From assembly GCF_000766945.1 (NCBI RefSeq), contig NZ_ALBT01000032.1, positions 124,001 through 188,000 on the forward strand: a stretch of 64,000 nucleotides of DNA, given 5' to 3'. The position numbers were made by a program, and so were the translations under genes. Below the pieces are notes generated by a model that saw only the letters and a program-made list of their open reading frames with translations, ran no database searches and was not told the DNA's origin. The stretch comes from Cellvibrio mixtus subsp. mixtus J3-8 (lineage in GTDB: Bacteria > Pseudomonadota > Gammaproteobacteria > Pseudomonadales > Cellvibrionaceae). Of this stretch, positions 1 to 10,238 are shown one piece after another. Numbering within the stretch: the stretch's first letter is position 1; each line of letters begins with the position of its first letter.

Positions 1-431
1 TGCGCTGTGATTGTGGGCCTCAGCTCCAGGCAGCTATGCATAAAATTTCTGTTGTTGGCCGCGGTGTGATTTTTTATTTGCGCCAGGAAGGGCGGGGTAT
101 TGGTTTATTAAATAAAATTAGAGCTTATCACCTTCAAGATCAGGGGGCTGATACCGTCGAAGCAAATGAGCGGTTAGGCTTTGGTGCAGATATGCGTGAT
201 TACTCTATCCTCAAACCCATGCTCCATCATTTAAATATCAAAGCATTGAAATTACTCACCAACAATCCGCGCAAAGTCAAAGCATTGCAAGAGATGGGTA
301 TTAATATCGTTGAGCGCATGCCCCACGAAACCGGCCGCAATCCGCACAATGCAAAATATCTGGAAACCAAACAGGGCAAGCTTGGCCATTTGTTTAATGG
401 CGAAAATTTATTTAACGCTGACCACGAATAA
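1..431 (+). CDS. ribA: GTP cyclohydrolase II, 3' part (5' end outside window)
   Basis: The reading frame is open from the first base (codons in frame from position 3) and its start lies outside the window. GTP cyclohydrolase II opens the imidazole ring of GTP to begin riboflavin synthesis. The visible part begins with RCDCGPQL, whose cysteines belong to the zinc site, and continues with RQEGRGIGL, the DTVEAN segment and LLTNNPRKV, all hallmarks of RibA. The end [14 protein letters not shown] also fits. It may be a stand-alone RibA or the C-terminal half of a RibB-RibA fusion; the window cannot tell. It ends 34 bp before dapB, an unusual neighbour for ribA. Confidence 0.93.
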   Translation, partial: RCDCGPQLQAAMHKISVVGRGVIFYLRQEGRGIGLLNKIRAYHLQDQGADTVEANERLGFGADMRDYSILKPMLHHLNIKALKLLTNNPRKVKALQEMGINIVERMPHETGRNPHNAKYLETKQGKLGHLFNGENLFNADHE

Positions 432-450
432 TTTTTCAGGATCTTATTAA

Positions 451-1284
<834 letters not shown>

Positions 1285-1290
1285 GTTCAT

Positions 1291-1361
1291 GTAGGTTGGG
1301 CAGCTGCGTAGCAGCAATGCCCAACATGAAAGAATCTGTTGGGCATACTTGCCCAACCTAC
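1291..1361. repeat. Nested inverted-repeat element (REP/MITE-like)
   Basis: A 71-bp palindromic element lies between dapB and the DUF808 gene. The outer arms GTAGGTTGGGCA (1291-1302) and TGCCCAACCTAC (1350-1361) are perfect 12-bp complements. Inside, ATGCCCAACA (1317-1326) and TGTTGGGCAT (1337-1346) form a second perfect 10-bp pair, and the first half also holds a small GCTGC/GCAGC hairpin. The GTAGGTTGGGC core resembles dispersed palindromic elements I know from many proteobacterial genomes. Only one copy was seen in the window, so mobility is inferred. Confidence 0.7.
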
Positions 1362-1376
1362 AAAACAAGGTGTGTT

Positions 1377-2285
1377 ATGGCAGGCTCCAGTTTATTAATG
1401 TTGCTCGACGATATAGCTACTGTGCTGGATGACGTAGCAGTAATGACCAAGGTTGCCGCTAAAAAAACCGCCGGTGTGTTGGGCGATGACCTCGCGTTGA
1501 ACGCCCAGCAAGTACAAGGTATTCGCGCTGAGCGGGAATTGCCGGTTGTGTGGGCTGTTGCAAAGGGCTCTGCAGTCAACAAACTGATATTAGTTCCCGC
1601 TGCACTGTTGATTAGTGCTTTTGTTCCCTGGTTAATTATCCCTTTATTAATGATAGGCGGTGCCTATTTATGTTTTGAGGGTTTTGAAAAACTTGCGCAC
1701 AAATTTCTTCATTCAAAAGACGAAGACAAAGAGCATCGCAAAGAATTGATTAAAGCGGTAGCTAATCCCGCTGTGGATATGGTTGCTTTCGAAAAAGAAA
1801 AAATCAAAGGTGCTGTGCGCACGGATTTTATTCTGTCTGCCGAAATTATTGTGATCGCATTGGGAACTGTCGCCGCCGCGACTTTTGCAAAGCAAGCAGC
1901 GGTGGTTGTCAGTATCGCCATTTTGATGACCATTGGTGTGTATGGTTTGGTTGCATTGATCGTAAAACTTGACGATATGGGGGCGCATCTTTGCAAGCAA
2001 CAAAATGCCACAGCACAGTTTTTGGGGAATCTCTTGCTCGCTGCTGCGCCCCGGTTGATGAAGCTGTTATCGGTGTTGGGTACGGCGGCTATGTTTATGG
2101 TGGGTGGTGGAATAGTGACGCACAGTATTCCCGTTATCCATCACTGGATTGAGCATATTGCTACCAATACCCAACCTGTGGGGTGGTTAACATCGTCAGT
2201 ATTAAATGGTTTGGCTGGTGTTGTTATTGGTGCTTTGGTGTTGGCGGTAGTCACGCTGGTCAGCAAGTTCTTCCGTAAAAATTGA
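1377..2285 (+). CDS. DUF808 family inner-membrane protein (YedI-like)
   Basis: The 302-residue product starts MAGSSLLMLLDDIATVLDD, the characteristic N-terminus of the DUF808/YedI family, so the ATG at 1377 was chosen. An in-frame upstream extension would run through the palindromic repeat and is not credible. VAVMTKVAAKKTAGVLGDD and the hydrophobic segments at roughly residues 70-100, 160-210 and 230-300 are typical. The family is an integral membrane protein of unknown function. It stands between dapB and carA, where Pseudomonas usually has dapB next to carA, so it appears to be an insertion into a conserved block. Confidence 0.88.
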   Translation: MAGSSLLMLLDDIATVLDDVAVMTKVAAKKTAGVLGDDLALNAQQVQGIRAERELPVVWAVAKGSAVNKLILVPAALLISAFVPWLIIPLLMIGGAYLCFEGFEKLAHKFLHSKDEDKEHRKELIKAVANPAVDMVAFEKEKIKGAVRTDFILSAEIIVIALGTVAAATFAKQAAVVVSIAILMTIGVYGLVALIVKLDDMGAHLCKQQNATAQFLGNLLLAAAPRLMKLLSVLGTAAMFMVGGGIVTHSIPVIHHWIEHIATNTQPVGWLTSSVLNGLAGVVIGALVLAVVTLVSKFFRKN

Positions 2286-2422
2286 TCTATGAAACTTTGC
2301 TCTCAATCAGGGCAGATTCCCGTGGACAGCAACGCGCTAGTCCCGTAGAATTCGCAGCCAGATTGCGCCAGGCCAAAAACCGGGCAGCAGAAAAATACAA
2401 AATGGTTCGCACAAGAACATAA
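2282..2422 (+). CDS. Possible 46-residue microprotein overlapping the DUF808 stop
   Basis: An open frame starts with a TTG that overlaps the stop codon of the preceding gene (TTGA) and ends at a TAA only 4 bases before a strong terminator hairpin. The product would be basic, with a helical C-terminal part rich in Arg, Lys and Ala (EFAARLRQAKNRAAEKYK). Overlap and position before the terminator would fit a translationally coupled last gene. I do not recognise a family; the start is weak and the frame is short enough to be chance. Confidence 0.2.
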   Translation: MIYETLLSIRADSRGQQRASPVEFAARLRQAKNRAAEKYKMVRTRT

Positions 2423-2426
2423 AAAG

Positions 2427-2460
2427 GCGAGATGAGATTTGGGTTTCATCTCGCTTTTTT
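2427..2460 (+). terminator. Rho-independent terminator after DUF808 gene
   Basis: GCGAGATGA (2427-2435) and TCATCTCGC (2446-2454) form a perfect 9-bp stem with a 10-base loop, followed by six T. It separates the DUF808 gene from carAB. Confidence 0.88.
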
Positions 2461-2473
2461 ACAACCAAACGTT

Positions 2474-2503
2474 TTGCAGTCAGATTAAATTTGCCTTTAT
2501 ATA
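2474..2503 (+). promoter_or_regulatory. Candidate sigma70 promoter for carAB
   Basis: TTGCAG (2474-2479) and TATATA (2498-2503) are spaced by 18 bases, in an AT-rich stretch that also offers TACAAT (2502-2507) as an alternative -10. It lies between the terminator at 2427-2460 and the carA start, giving a leader of about 175 bases. The rest of the roughly 400-base gap (2286-2688) holds only the doubtful microprotein frame and the terminator; no pyrimidine- or arginine-box operator was recognised. Confidence 0.35.
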
Positions 2504-2688
2504 CAATGACTTATCGCGCTGATTACCCTAAACAGGAACAATGCGACTGATTTGTTGAGCCCAAAGAAAGTGAATTCGAACCGGGCGCCACTTTTAAAGT
2601 CGGATTGAAAAGGCAAAGTCTGACCTTATCAAGACGTTTGGCAGCTAGCCGCTTTCAAGCCAAAACCCAGCCAGCCCAGGAGGTTGTT

Positions 2689-3846
2689 TTGACTACTCAG
2701 GAATCCCTTCCTGCCCCGAAGAAGGCCATTCTGGTCCTTGCCGACGGTAGTGTGTTTCGTGGTACCGCTATTGGTGCCGAGGGTTTATCTGTTGGTGAGG
2801 TGGTATTCAATACTGCGATCACCGGTTACCAGGAAATCCTTACCGACCCATCCTATGCCCAGCAAATCGTTACCCTCACTTATCCCCATATCGGAAATAC
2901 CGGTACCAACGCTGAAGACGAAGAATGCGAACGCATTTGGGCAACCGGCCTGGTGATTCGCGATCTTCCTTTGTTAGCAAGCAACTTCCGCAACCAGGAA
3001 AGCCTCTCCGATTATTTGAAAGCGCGCAATGTGATCGGTATCGCCGATATCGACACCCGCCGCCTGACTCGCTTGCTGCGTGATAAAGGTGCGCAAAATG
3101 GTTGCCTGATGGCGGGTGATGCTGTTGATGAAGCCAAAGCGCTCGCTGCCGCCAAAGCATTCGGTGGGTTGAAGGGCCTGGATCTGGCAAAAGAAGTGAC
3201 GGTTAGCAAAACCTACCAGTGGAATGAAAGCAGCTGGAGCCTCGGTGAAGGCCATAAGGTTCTGGATGGTAACAAGCCATTCAAAGTGGTTGCCTACGAT
3301 TACGGCGTTAAACGCAATATCCTGCGCATGCTGGCAGATCGCGGTTGCGACCTGACCGTTGTTCCTGCAAAAACCACTGCCGCGGAAGTGCTGGCGTTAA
3401 ATCCGGATGGTATTTTCCTCTCCAATGGCCCTGGCGACCCCGAGCCATGTACTTATGCAATTGAAGCGATCAAGGAATTCCTGGAGACCGATATTCCGGT
3501 GTTTGGTATCTGCCTTGGCCACCAATTGCTGGCACTGGCATCCGGTGCAAAAACTATCAAGATGAAATTCGGTCACCACGGCGGCAACCATCCGGTACAA
3601 AACTTGGACACCAAGCGTGTGTTGATCACCGCCCAAAACCATGGCTTTGCAGTGGAAGAAAGCAGTTTGCCGGCGAATCTGCGCGCGACGCACAAGTCCC
3701 TGTTTGACGGTTCCCTGCAAGGTATCCATCGCACTGACAAGCCAGCCTTTAGCTTCCAGGGCCACCCTGAAGCAAGCCCGGGGCCGCACGAAGCCGATAC
3801 CCTGTTTGACCACTTTATTGAATTGATGCAAGCCCGCAAGTCTTAA
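2689..3846 (+). CDS. carA: Carbamoyl-phosphate synthase small subunit (glutaminase)
   Basis: CarA hydrolyses glutamine and passes ammonia to CarB to make carbamoyl phosphate for arginine and pyrimidines. I place the start at the TTG at 2689 because a full AGGAGG lies at 2678-2683, 5 bases upstream, and because it gives 385 residues, close to the E. coli 382. An in-frame ATG-less extension upstream encodes a basic stretch with no family match. The N-terminal domain starts at [13 protein letters not shown]. The class I amidotransferase domain carries [12 protein letters not shown] with the nucleophilic Cys, and GHPEASPGP with the catalytic His and Glu. carB follows after 11 bases. Confidence 0.97.
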   Translation: MTTQESLPAPKKAILVLADGSVFRGTAIGAEGLSVGEVVFNTAITGYQEILTDPSYAQQIVTLTYPHIGNTGTNAEDEECERIWATGLVIRDLPLLASNFRNQESLSDYLKARNVIGIADIDTRRLTRLLRDKGAQNGCLMAGDAVDEAKALAAAKAFGGLKGLDLAKEVTVSKTYQWNESSWSLGEGHKVLDGNKPFKVVAYDYGVKRNILRMLADRGCDLTVVPAKTTAAEVLALNPDGIFLSNGPGDPEPCTYAIEAIKEFLETDIPVFGICLGHQLLALASGAKTIKMKFGHHGGNHPVQNLDTKRVLITAQNHGFAVEESSLPANLRATHKSLFDGSLQGIHRTDKPAFSFQGHPEASPGPHEADTLFDHFIELMQARKS

Positions 3847-3857
3847 TCGGAGCCGAC

Positions 3858-6800
3858 ATGCCAAAACGTACCGACATAAACAGTATTTTGATTCTCGGCG
3901 CTGGCCCGATTGTGATCGGCCAGGCTTGTGAGTTCGACTACTCTGGCGCCCAAGCCTGTAAAGCATTGCGTGAAGAGGGTTACCGCGTAATTCTGGTTAA
4001 CTCCAATCCGGCAACGATCATGACCGACCCGGCCATGGCGGATGCAACCTATATCGAACCGATTGAATGGCAAACCGTTGCCAAGATCATTGAGAAAGAG
4101 CGCCCCGATGTAATCCTGCCAACCATGGGTGGCCAGACTGCATTGAATTGCGCGCTGGCACTGGCCAAAAACGGCGTGCTGGAAAAATACAATGTGGAAT
4201 TGATCGGCGCGAAAGAAGAAGCTATCAACATGGCGGAAGATCGCAACCTGTTTGACCAGGCGATGAAGCGTATAGGTCTTTCCTGCGCGCGTGCCAAAAT
4301 TGTCCACAGCCTGGAAGAAGCTAAAGAAGCACCCAAAGAATTCGGTTTCCCGTGCATTATTCGCCCGTCATTTACCATGGGTGGTTCCGGTGGTGGTATC
4401 GCTTACAACTGGGATGAGTTTGAAGAGATTTGTACACGCGGTCTGGATTTATCGCCCACCAACGAATTGTTGATCGACGAATCGCTACTCGGTTGGAAAG
4501 AGTACGAGATGGAAGTGGTGCGCGATAAAAACGATAACTGTATTATCGTGTGCTCCATCGAAAACTTTGACCCGATGGGCGTCCACACCGGCGACTCAAT
4601 TACCGTTGCACCCGCGCAAACCCTCACCGATAAGGAATACCAGATCATGCGTAATGCATCGATTGCGGTATTGCGTGAAATCGGTGTGGAGACCGGTGGT
4701 TCCAACGTGCAATTTGCAGTGAACCCGGTTGATGGCCGTATGGTGGTCATCGAGATGAACCCGCGTGTATCGCGCTCATCGGCGCTTGCATCAAAGGCGA
4801 CCGGTTTCCCGATTGCAAAAATCGCTGCGAAACTTGCGGTAGGTTACACGCTTGATGAATTGAAAAATGACATCACTGGCGGTGCAACGCCCGCATCGTT
4901 TGAACCGTCAATCGATTACGTGGTTACCAAAGTGCCGCGCTTCACTTTTGAAAAATTCGGTGATGCGGATGCGCGTTTGACCACGCAAATGAAATCCGTT
5001 GGTGAGGTAATGGCGATTGGCCGTACCTTCCAGGAATCCTTGCAAAAAGCCCTGCGCGGTTTGGAAGTGGGTTCTGCCGGTTTTGAATCTAAAGTGGATT
5101 ACACCACTGAAGAAGGCGCGGCAAAAGTGCGTCGTGAATTGAGTACTGCCGGTGCCGAGCGCATCTGGTATGTCGGTGATGCTTTCCGCATGGGGTTGAG
5201 TGTTAACGATGCATTCAACCTTTCCAAAATTGATCCATGGTTTTTAGTGCAAGTAAAAGAATTGATTGATATCGAGCAATCGTTGCGCGGTAAATCATTA
5301 AAAGATTTGGATGCAGATAAATTCTTCCAACTGAAGCGTAAAGGTTTCTCTGATAAACGTCTGGCGTTGCTGCTGGGCTCTACGGAAAAAGCAGTGCGCC
5401 ATCATCGCCAGGGATTGAATATTCGCCCTGCTTACAAACGTGTTGATACCTGTGCTGCAGAGTTCTCTACCTCGACTGCATACATGTATTCAACTTACGA
5501 AGAAGAGTGCGAAGCCAATCCGAGCGATAAGAAAAAAATCCTGGTGATCGGCGGTGGCCCTAACCGTATCGGCCAGGGGATCGAATTCGATTACTGTTGT
5601 GTGCATGCCGCGTTAGCGATGCGCGAAGACGGTTATGAAACCATCATGGTTAACTGTAATCCGGAAACGGTTTCTACCGATTACGACACTTCTGATCGTT
5701 TGTTCTTCGAACCAGTGACTTTGGAAGATGTGCTGGAAATTGTCCACAAAGAAAAACCGGTCGGTGTAATTGTGCAATTCGGTGGCCAAACACCATTGAA
5801 ATTAGCGCGTGCACTTGAAGCGGAAGGTGTGCCTATTATCGGTACCAGCCCTGATGCAATTGATAAAGCAGAAGATCGTGAGCGCTTCCAGCAAATGATC
5901 AACAAACTTGATCTGTTGCAGCCGCCAAATGCGATTGTTCGTTCGTTGGAAGAAGCTCTGGTTGCTGCAGATAAAGTGGGTTATCCATTGGTCGTTCGCC
6001 CGTCCTATGTATTGGGCGGCCGCGCTATGGAAATTGTTTACAAAGAAGACGAGCTGCGCACTTATATGCGCACGGCAGTGCAAGTTTCTGAAGATGCACC
6101 AGTATTGCTTGATCACTTCCTGAATAACGCGATTGAAGTTGATATTGATTCTGTGTCTGACGGTAAGCAAGTTGTTATCGGTGGCATCATGCAGCATATT
6201 GAGCAGTGTGGTGTTCATTCCGGTGACTCTGCGTGTTCATTGCCACCTTATTCACTGCCTGCCGATGTGCAGGACGATATGCGTGAGATCGTTAAGAAAA
6301 TGGCGATTGAACTGGGTGTAATTGGTTTGATGAATACCCAGCTTGCGTACCAGGATGGCAAAATTTATGTGATCGAAGTGAACCCGCGCGCATCGCGCAC
6401 TGTCCCATTCGTTTCAAAATGTATTGGTGTATCACTGGCGAAAGTGGCCGCACGTTGCCAGGCGGGTGTTTCATTGGAAGCTCAGGGCTTCACCAAAGAA
6501 ATTATCCCGGATTATTTCAGTGTGAAAGAAGCGGTATTCCCATTCAATAAATTCCCCGCGGTGGACCCGATCCTCGGCCCGGAAATGAAATCGACTGGTG
6601 AAGTGATGGGTGTGGGCAACACGTTTGGTGAGGCTTACGGTAAATCGCAACTGGGTGCAAACAACCGCATCCCCACATCAGGCACGGCATTTATCAGTGT
6701 GCGCGATATGGATAAGGATGGTATCGTCAGTGTTGGTAAGGATCTTGCTGAACTTGGTTTTAAACTGGTGGCAACACGTGGTACTGCTGAGGTGTTGCAA

Positions 6801-7076
6801 AACGCCGGTTTGACTGTACAAGTGGTTAATAAAGTACAGGAAGGTCGCCCGCATATTGTGGACATGATTAAAAACGATGAAATCGATTTGATCATCAACA
6901 CTGTAGAAGGACGCCAGGCAACCCGCGATTCATCTTCAATTCGCCGCAGCGCCGAAAACCATCGCGTGTATTACAACACAACATTGGCGGCCGGTTTTGC
7001 GGTATGCATGTCACTCAAAGAAGTGAAAGATATTGAAGTGCGTCGTTTGCAAGATTTGCACACACGAATCAAATAA
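3858..7076 (+). CDS. carB: Carbamoyl-phosphate synthase large subunit
   Basis: CarB makes carbamoyl phosphate from bicarbonate, ATP and the ammonia channelled from CarA. The 1072-residue product has the usual length and internal duplication. Each half begins with a related motif ([20 protein letters not shown] near residue 10 and [20 protein letters not shown] near residue 559) and holds an ATP-grasp domain with [18 protein letters not shown] or [15 protein letters not shown]. The C-terminal 130 residues form the MGS-like allosteric domain that binds UMP and ornithine in E. coli. The start is 11 bases after carA, so the pair is one operon. Confidence 0.98.
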   Translation: MPKRTDINSILILGAGPIVIGQACEFDYSGAQACKALREEGYRVILVNSNPATIMTDPAMADATYIEPIEWQTVAKIIEKERPDVILPTMGGQTALNCALALAKNGVLEKYNVELIGAKEEAINMAEDRNLFDQAMKRIGLSCARAKIVHSLEEAKEAPKEFGFPCIIRPSFTMGGSGGGIAYNWDEFEEICTRGLDLSPTNELLIDESLLGWKEYEMEVVRDKNDNCIIVCSIENFDPMGVHTGDSITVAPAQTLTDKEYQIMRNASIAVLREIGVETGGSNVQFAVNPVDGRMVVIEMNPRVSRSSALASKATGFPIAKIAAKLAVGYTLDELKNDITGGATPASFEPSIDYVVTKVPRFTFEKFGDADARLTTQMKSVGEVMAIGRTFQESLQKALRGLEVGSAGFESKVDYTTEEGAAKVRRELSTAGAERIWYVGDAFRMGLSVNDAFNLSKIDPWFLVQVKELIDIEQSLRGKSLKDLDADKFFQLKRKGFSDKRLALLLGSTEKAVRHHRQGLNIRPAYKRVDTCAAEFSTSTAYMYSTYEEECEANPSDKKKILVIGGGPNRIGQGIEFDYCCVHAALAMREDGYETIMVNCNPETVSTDYDTSDRLFFEPVTLEDVLEIVHKEKPVGVIVQFGGQTPLKLARALEAEGVPIIGTSPDAIDKAEDRERFQQMINKLDLLQPPNAIVRSLEEALVAADKVGYPLVVRPSYVLGGRAMEIVYKEDELRTYMRTAVQVSEDAPVLLDHFLNNAIEVDIDSVSDGKQVVIGGIMQHIEQCGVHSGDSACSLPPYSLPADVQDDMREIVKKMAIELGVIGLMNTQLAYQDGKIYVIEVNPRASRTVPFVSKCIGVSLAKVAARCQAGVSLEAQGFTKEIIPDYFSVKEAVFPFNKFPAVDPILGPEMKSTGEVMGVGNTFGEAYGKSQLGANNRIPTSGTAFISVRDMDKDGIVSVGKDLAELGFKLVATRGTAEVLQNAGLTVQVVNKVQEGRPHIVDMIKNDEIDLIINTVEGRQATRDSSSIRRSAENHRVYYNTTLAAGFAVCMSLKEVKDIEVRRLQDLHTRIK

Positions 7077-7087
7077 AGGAAATAAAA

Positions 7088-7567
7088 ATGAGTACAAAAT
7101 TTCCGATGACCGAGCAAGGCGCAGAAAAACTGCGCCTTGAGTTGGAAGACCTGAAAAAAGTACAGCGCCCACGTATTGTGCAAGCCATTGCCGAAGCCCG
7201 TGAGCACGGAGACCTCAAAGAAAACGCCGAATATTCTGCGGCGCGCGAACAACAAAGTTTTTGCGAAGGTCGTATCAATGAGATCGAAGGTAAGCTTGGC
7301 AATGCCCAGATTATCGATGTAACCAAGATCCCGCACACCGGCAAAGTGTTATTTGGTACAACGGTAACTATCATCAATCTGGATACTGACCAGTCAATGA
7401 CCTACCAGATCGTTGGTGATGATGAGGCGGATGTGAAATCCAATAAGATCTCTGTGAATTCACCGATTGCACGCGCATTGGTGGGTAAGGAAGAGGGTGA
7501 TGTTGTGGTTGTAAAAGCACCCGGCGGTGATGTGGATTATGAAATCGATAAGGTAGAGCATATCTAA
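7088..7567 (+). CDS. greA: Transcription elongation factor GreA
   Basis: GreA binds the secondary channel of RNA polymerase and stimulates cleavage of backtracked RNA. The 159-residue product matches the family: an N-terminal antiparallel coiled coil (residues 1-75) with [13 protein letters not shown] at its tip, including the acidic residues that act in the polymerase active site, followed by an FKBP-like C-terminal domain with [18 protein letters not shown]. It follows carB after 11 bases, preceded by an AAAGGAAA ribosome binding site, and is closed by a strong terminator. Confidence 0.97.
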   Translation: MSTKFPMTEQGAEKLRLELEDLKKVQRPRIVQAIAEAREHGDLKENAEYSAAREQQSFCEGRINEIEGKLGNAQIIDVTKIPHTGKVLFGTTVTIINLDTDQSMTYQIVGDDEADVKSNKISVNSPIARALVGKEEGDVVVVKAPGGDVDYEIDKVEHI

Positions 7568-7579
7568 TCCTTGTTTTCA

Positions 7580-7617
7580 GATATAAAAAAACCGCCAATC
7601 GGCGGTTTTTTTATATC
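7580..7617. terminator. Bidirectional terminator between greA and yhbY
   Basis: A perfect 17-bp stem with the tetraloop AATC (7597-7600) has ACCGCC/GGCGGT at its core and runs of seven A and seven T on the outside, so it has a T tract in both directions. It serves the convergent greA and yhbY genes. Confidence 0.93.
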
Positions 7618-7634
7618 TGCATCAGCTATTTGCG

Positions 7635-7937
7635 TTAGCGATGCAGGTTGGATAGCTTGGGGTTGGCTTTTTTATTGTGGCGATAAAGTAAAACTACTTT
7701 GCCAATTTCCTGGATTAGTTCAACATTCGGTAATGCTATTAGTTCGGCTACAACTTCTTTGCGATCTTCACGTTCTGTAATAGCAAGTTTTACTTTGATT
7801 AGCTCATGGTCATCCAGGGCGCGATTGAGTTCTGCAACTACCCCTTCGCTCAAACCATTCCCGGCAATGGTCACAATGGGATTAAGCTTGTGGCCAATAG
7901 TACGAAATTGTTTTTTGCGCTCGGTGCTAATAGGCAT
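7635..7937 (-). CDS. yhbY: Ribosome assembly RNA-binding protein YhbY (CRM domain)
   Basis: The 100-residue product is a single CRM (CRS1-YhbY) domain. It shows the family pattern LNPIVTIAGNGLSEGVVAEL with the exposed loop, then a basic helix and the closing IGKVVLLYRHN. The family binds precursors of the large ribosomal subunit and helps assembly. It is transcribed towards greA and away from ftsH, as in Pseudomonas and E. coli. In those genomes rlmE stands between yhbY and ftsH; here only a 320-base gap is present. Confidence 0.94.
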   Translation of the reverse strand: MPISTERKKQFRTIGHKLNPIVTIAGNGLSEGVVAELNRALDDHELIKVKLAITEREDRKEVVAELIALPNVELIQEIGKVVLLYRHNKKANPKLSNLHR

Positions 7938-8059
7938 ACACTTACCTTAAATGTGTCATGTTAAAAAATGTGCGTTATTCTACTCTATTATGGTGCTGTT
8001 TAGGCTGGGTTTAGTGCAATTACAAGTGGTGTTCAGGTAAATATGAAAATACTGCAGCG

Positions 8060-8088
8060 CTTGTAATTTGCTGGCTTGCCCCCAATAT
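8060..8088 (+). promoter_or_regulatory. Candidate heat-shock (sigma32) promoter of ftsH
   Basis: CTTGTAA (8060-8066) resembles the sigma32 -35 element CTTGAAA, and CCCCAATAT (8080-8088) resembles the -10 element CCCCATNT, with about 14 bases between them. The predicted transcript would have a leader of about 165 bases before ftsH. E. coli ftsH is known to be heat-shock regulated through a promoter before rlmE. The remainder of the 320-base gap 7938-8257 shows no open frame long enough for rlmE and no other clear structure. Confidence 0.4.
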
Positions 8089-8257
8089 GAGTTAAATCTT
8101 GTAACTAATGCCTTATTTGTGCGTCAAAAAGGCGTTAAGCTGTGAAAAATTCGACGATTTCAGCCGGCAAATATGCCAGTATCTACCGCCCGCTGTTAGT
8201 GCAATAAGCAAATCGCTGGCCGTCAAACCTAATTGATGTAACTGTGAGGATTTCTCC

Positions 8258-10162
8258 TTGAATGATATAACCAAGAATTTGGTGCTTTGGCTTGTTATTG
8301 CCGTAGTCCTTTTTAGTGTTTTTGAGGGCTTTAACAAACAGTCAGGTAATAACACTTTGAACTACTCGGATTTTATCGCCAGTGTACGCGATGACCGTGT
8401 GCAGGAAGTCACTATTGATGGATTGGTCATCGAGGGAACCTATAAGGATAACTCGACGTTCAAAACCATTCGTCCGCAGGTGCAAGACCCCAAATTGATT
8501 GACGACCTTTATAACCACAATGTGGTGATCAAAGGTCGTGAAGTTGAGCAGCCCAGTTTGCTCAATCAGCTTTTAGTTGCCAGCTTTCCAATCCTTATCA
8601 TCATTGCCGTGTTCTGGTTCTTTATGCGACAGATGCAAGGTGGCGCCGGCGGTAAAGGCGGCCCGATGAGCTTCGGCAAAAGCAAGGCGCGCTTGCTCGG
8701 TGAAGACCAAATCAAAACGACTTTTGCCGATGTTGCCGGTGTTGATGAAGCTAAAGAAGAAGTGCAGGAACTGGTGCAATATCTGCGTGATCCATCTAAA
8801 TTCCAGCGCCTGGGGGGTCAGATACCACGTGGTGTATTGATGGTTGGTCCACCAGGTACCGGTAAGACATTGCTTGCCAAAGCGATTGCCGGTGAAGCCA
8901 AAGTCCCTTTCTTCTCTATTTCCGGTTCGGACTTTGTTGAGATGTTTGTGGGTGTCGGTGCGAGTCGTGTGCGCGACATGTTCGAACAGGCCAAGAAGCA
9001 AGCTCCGTGCATTATTTTTATCGATGAGATCGATGCGGTTGGCCGCCATCGTGGTGGCGGTCATGGTGGTGGTCATGACGAGCGTGAACAAACCCTCAAC
9101 CAGTTGTTGGTAGAGATGGATGGTTTCGAAGGTAATGACGGCGTCATTATTATCGCAGCTACCAACCGTGCTGATGTTCTTGATAAAGCATTATTGCGTC
9201 CAGGTCGTTTTGACCGTCAAGTGTATGTAGGCCTGCCTGATATTCGCGGTCGTGAACAAATTTTGAAAGTACACATGCGTAAAGTGCCATTAGATGAGCG
9301 TATTAGTGCCTCGGTAATTGCACGCGGCACCCCTGGTTTTTCGGGTGCTGAGCTGGCGAACCTTGTTAATGAAGCCGCATTGATGGCCGCTCGTGCTAAC
9401 AAGCGCCTGGTGACAATGGAAGATTTCGAGAAAGCTCGCGATAAAATCATGATGGGTGCTGAGCGTCGCACCATGGTGATGAGTGAGAAAGAAAAAGAAA
9501 ATACCGCATACCATGAAGCGGGGCATGCGATTGTTGGCCGGATTGTTCCAGAGCATGATCCAGTGCATAAGGTTACTATTATTCCGCGTGGTCGCGCTTT
9601 GGGAGTGACCCAATTCTTGCCCGAAGCGGATAAATACAGTCTGAGTCGCCGCGCACTCGAGTCCAGCATTTGTACCTTGTTTGGTGGTCGTATTGCAGAA
9701 GATATGACCCTGGGTGCTGACGGAATTACCACTGGTGCTTCCAACGATATTGAGCGTGCAACTGCAATTGCCCGTAATATGGTTACCAAATGGGGCTTGT
9801 CCGCAAAGCTGGGGCCGCTTCATTATGGTGAAGAGGAAGGAATGTACCCAGGTATGGCTACCCAGCAATACTCGGATGAAACATCCAAAAATATTGATGA
9901 AGAAGTGCGTCGCATCATCAATGATTGTTATGCGCGTGCACAGAAAATCCTGGAAGACAATCGCGACATTCTTGAAGCAATGAAAGATGCATTAATGGAA
10001 TATGAAACTATCGATGCTGAACAAGTGGATGACCTTATGTCTCGCCGCAAAGTGCGCCCTCCACGCGAATGGAATGACGATGATTTTAATGGTCACATGC
10101 GCGACAAAGATGCCGGTGAATCTTCCTCTGGTCCAATCGGTGGCCCTGCGAATACCCATTAA
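8258..10162 (+). CDS. ftsH: ATP-dependent zinc metalloprotease FtsH
   Basis: FtsH is a membrane-anchored AAA protease that degrades misassembled membrane proteins and short-lived regulators such as LpxC and sigma32. The 634-residue product has transmembrane helices at about residues 7-23 and 103-123 flanking a periplasmic domain. It has Walker A GPPGTGKT (197-204), Walker B IIFIDE (252-257), the arginine-finger region, and the zinc motif HEAGH (419-423). The start is a TTG preceded by TGAGGA; it yields [12 protein letters not shown], the N-terminus seen in related FtsH proteins. The C-terminal tail is hydrophilic. folP follows after a terminator-like hairpin. Confidence 0.98.
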   Translation: MNDITKNLVLWLVIAVVLFSVFEGFNKQSGNNTLNYSDFIASVRDDRVQEVTIDGLVIEGTYKDNSTFKTIRPQVQDPKLIDDLYNHNVVIKGREVEQPSLLNQLLVASFPILIIIAVFWFFMRQMQGGAGGKGGPMSFGKSKARLLGEDQIKTTFADVAGVDEAKEEVQELVQYLRDPSKFQRLGGQIPRGVLMVGPPGTGKTLLAKAIAGEAKVPFFSISGSDFVEMFVGVGASRVRDMFEQAKKQAPCIIFIDEIDAVGRHRGGGHGGGHDEREQTLNQLLVEMDGFEGNDGVIIIAATNRADVLDKALLRPGRFDRQVYVGLPDIRGREQILKVHMRKVPLDERISASVIARGTPGFSGAELANLVNEAALMAARANKRLVTMEDFEKARDKIMMGAERRTMVMSEKEKENTAYHEAGHAIVGRIVPEHDPVHKVTIIPRGRALGVTQFLPEADKYSLSRRALESSICTLFGGRIAEDMTLGADGITTGASNDIERATAIARNMVTKWGLSAKLGPLHYGEEEGMYPGMATQQYSDETSKNIDEEVRRIINDCYARAQKILEDNRDILEAMKDALMEYETIDAEQVDDLMSRRKVRPPREWNDDDFNGHMRDKDAGESSSGPIGGPANTH

Positions 10163-10180
10163 TTAATTTCAATTTCTATA

Positions 10181-10210
10181 AGAACCCCGAGCTTGCTCGG
10201 GGTTCTTTGT
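10181..10210 (+). terminator. Terminator after ftsH
   Basis: AGAACCCCGAGC (10181-10192) and GCTCGGGGTTCT (10195-10206) form a perfect 12-bp stem, probably capped by a CTTG tetraloop, with a T-rich tail. folP starts 30 bases later, so some readthrough or a separate promoter is expected. Confidence 0.82.
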
Positions 10211-10238
10211 TTTTGTCGATTTGTATTTCGAGGCTAAA

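Noticed and set aside
3397-3966. Long minus-strand open frame across carA and carB
   Set aside because: It lies opposite two strongly conserved genes, has no family signature and reads as an antisense shadow.
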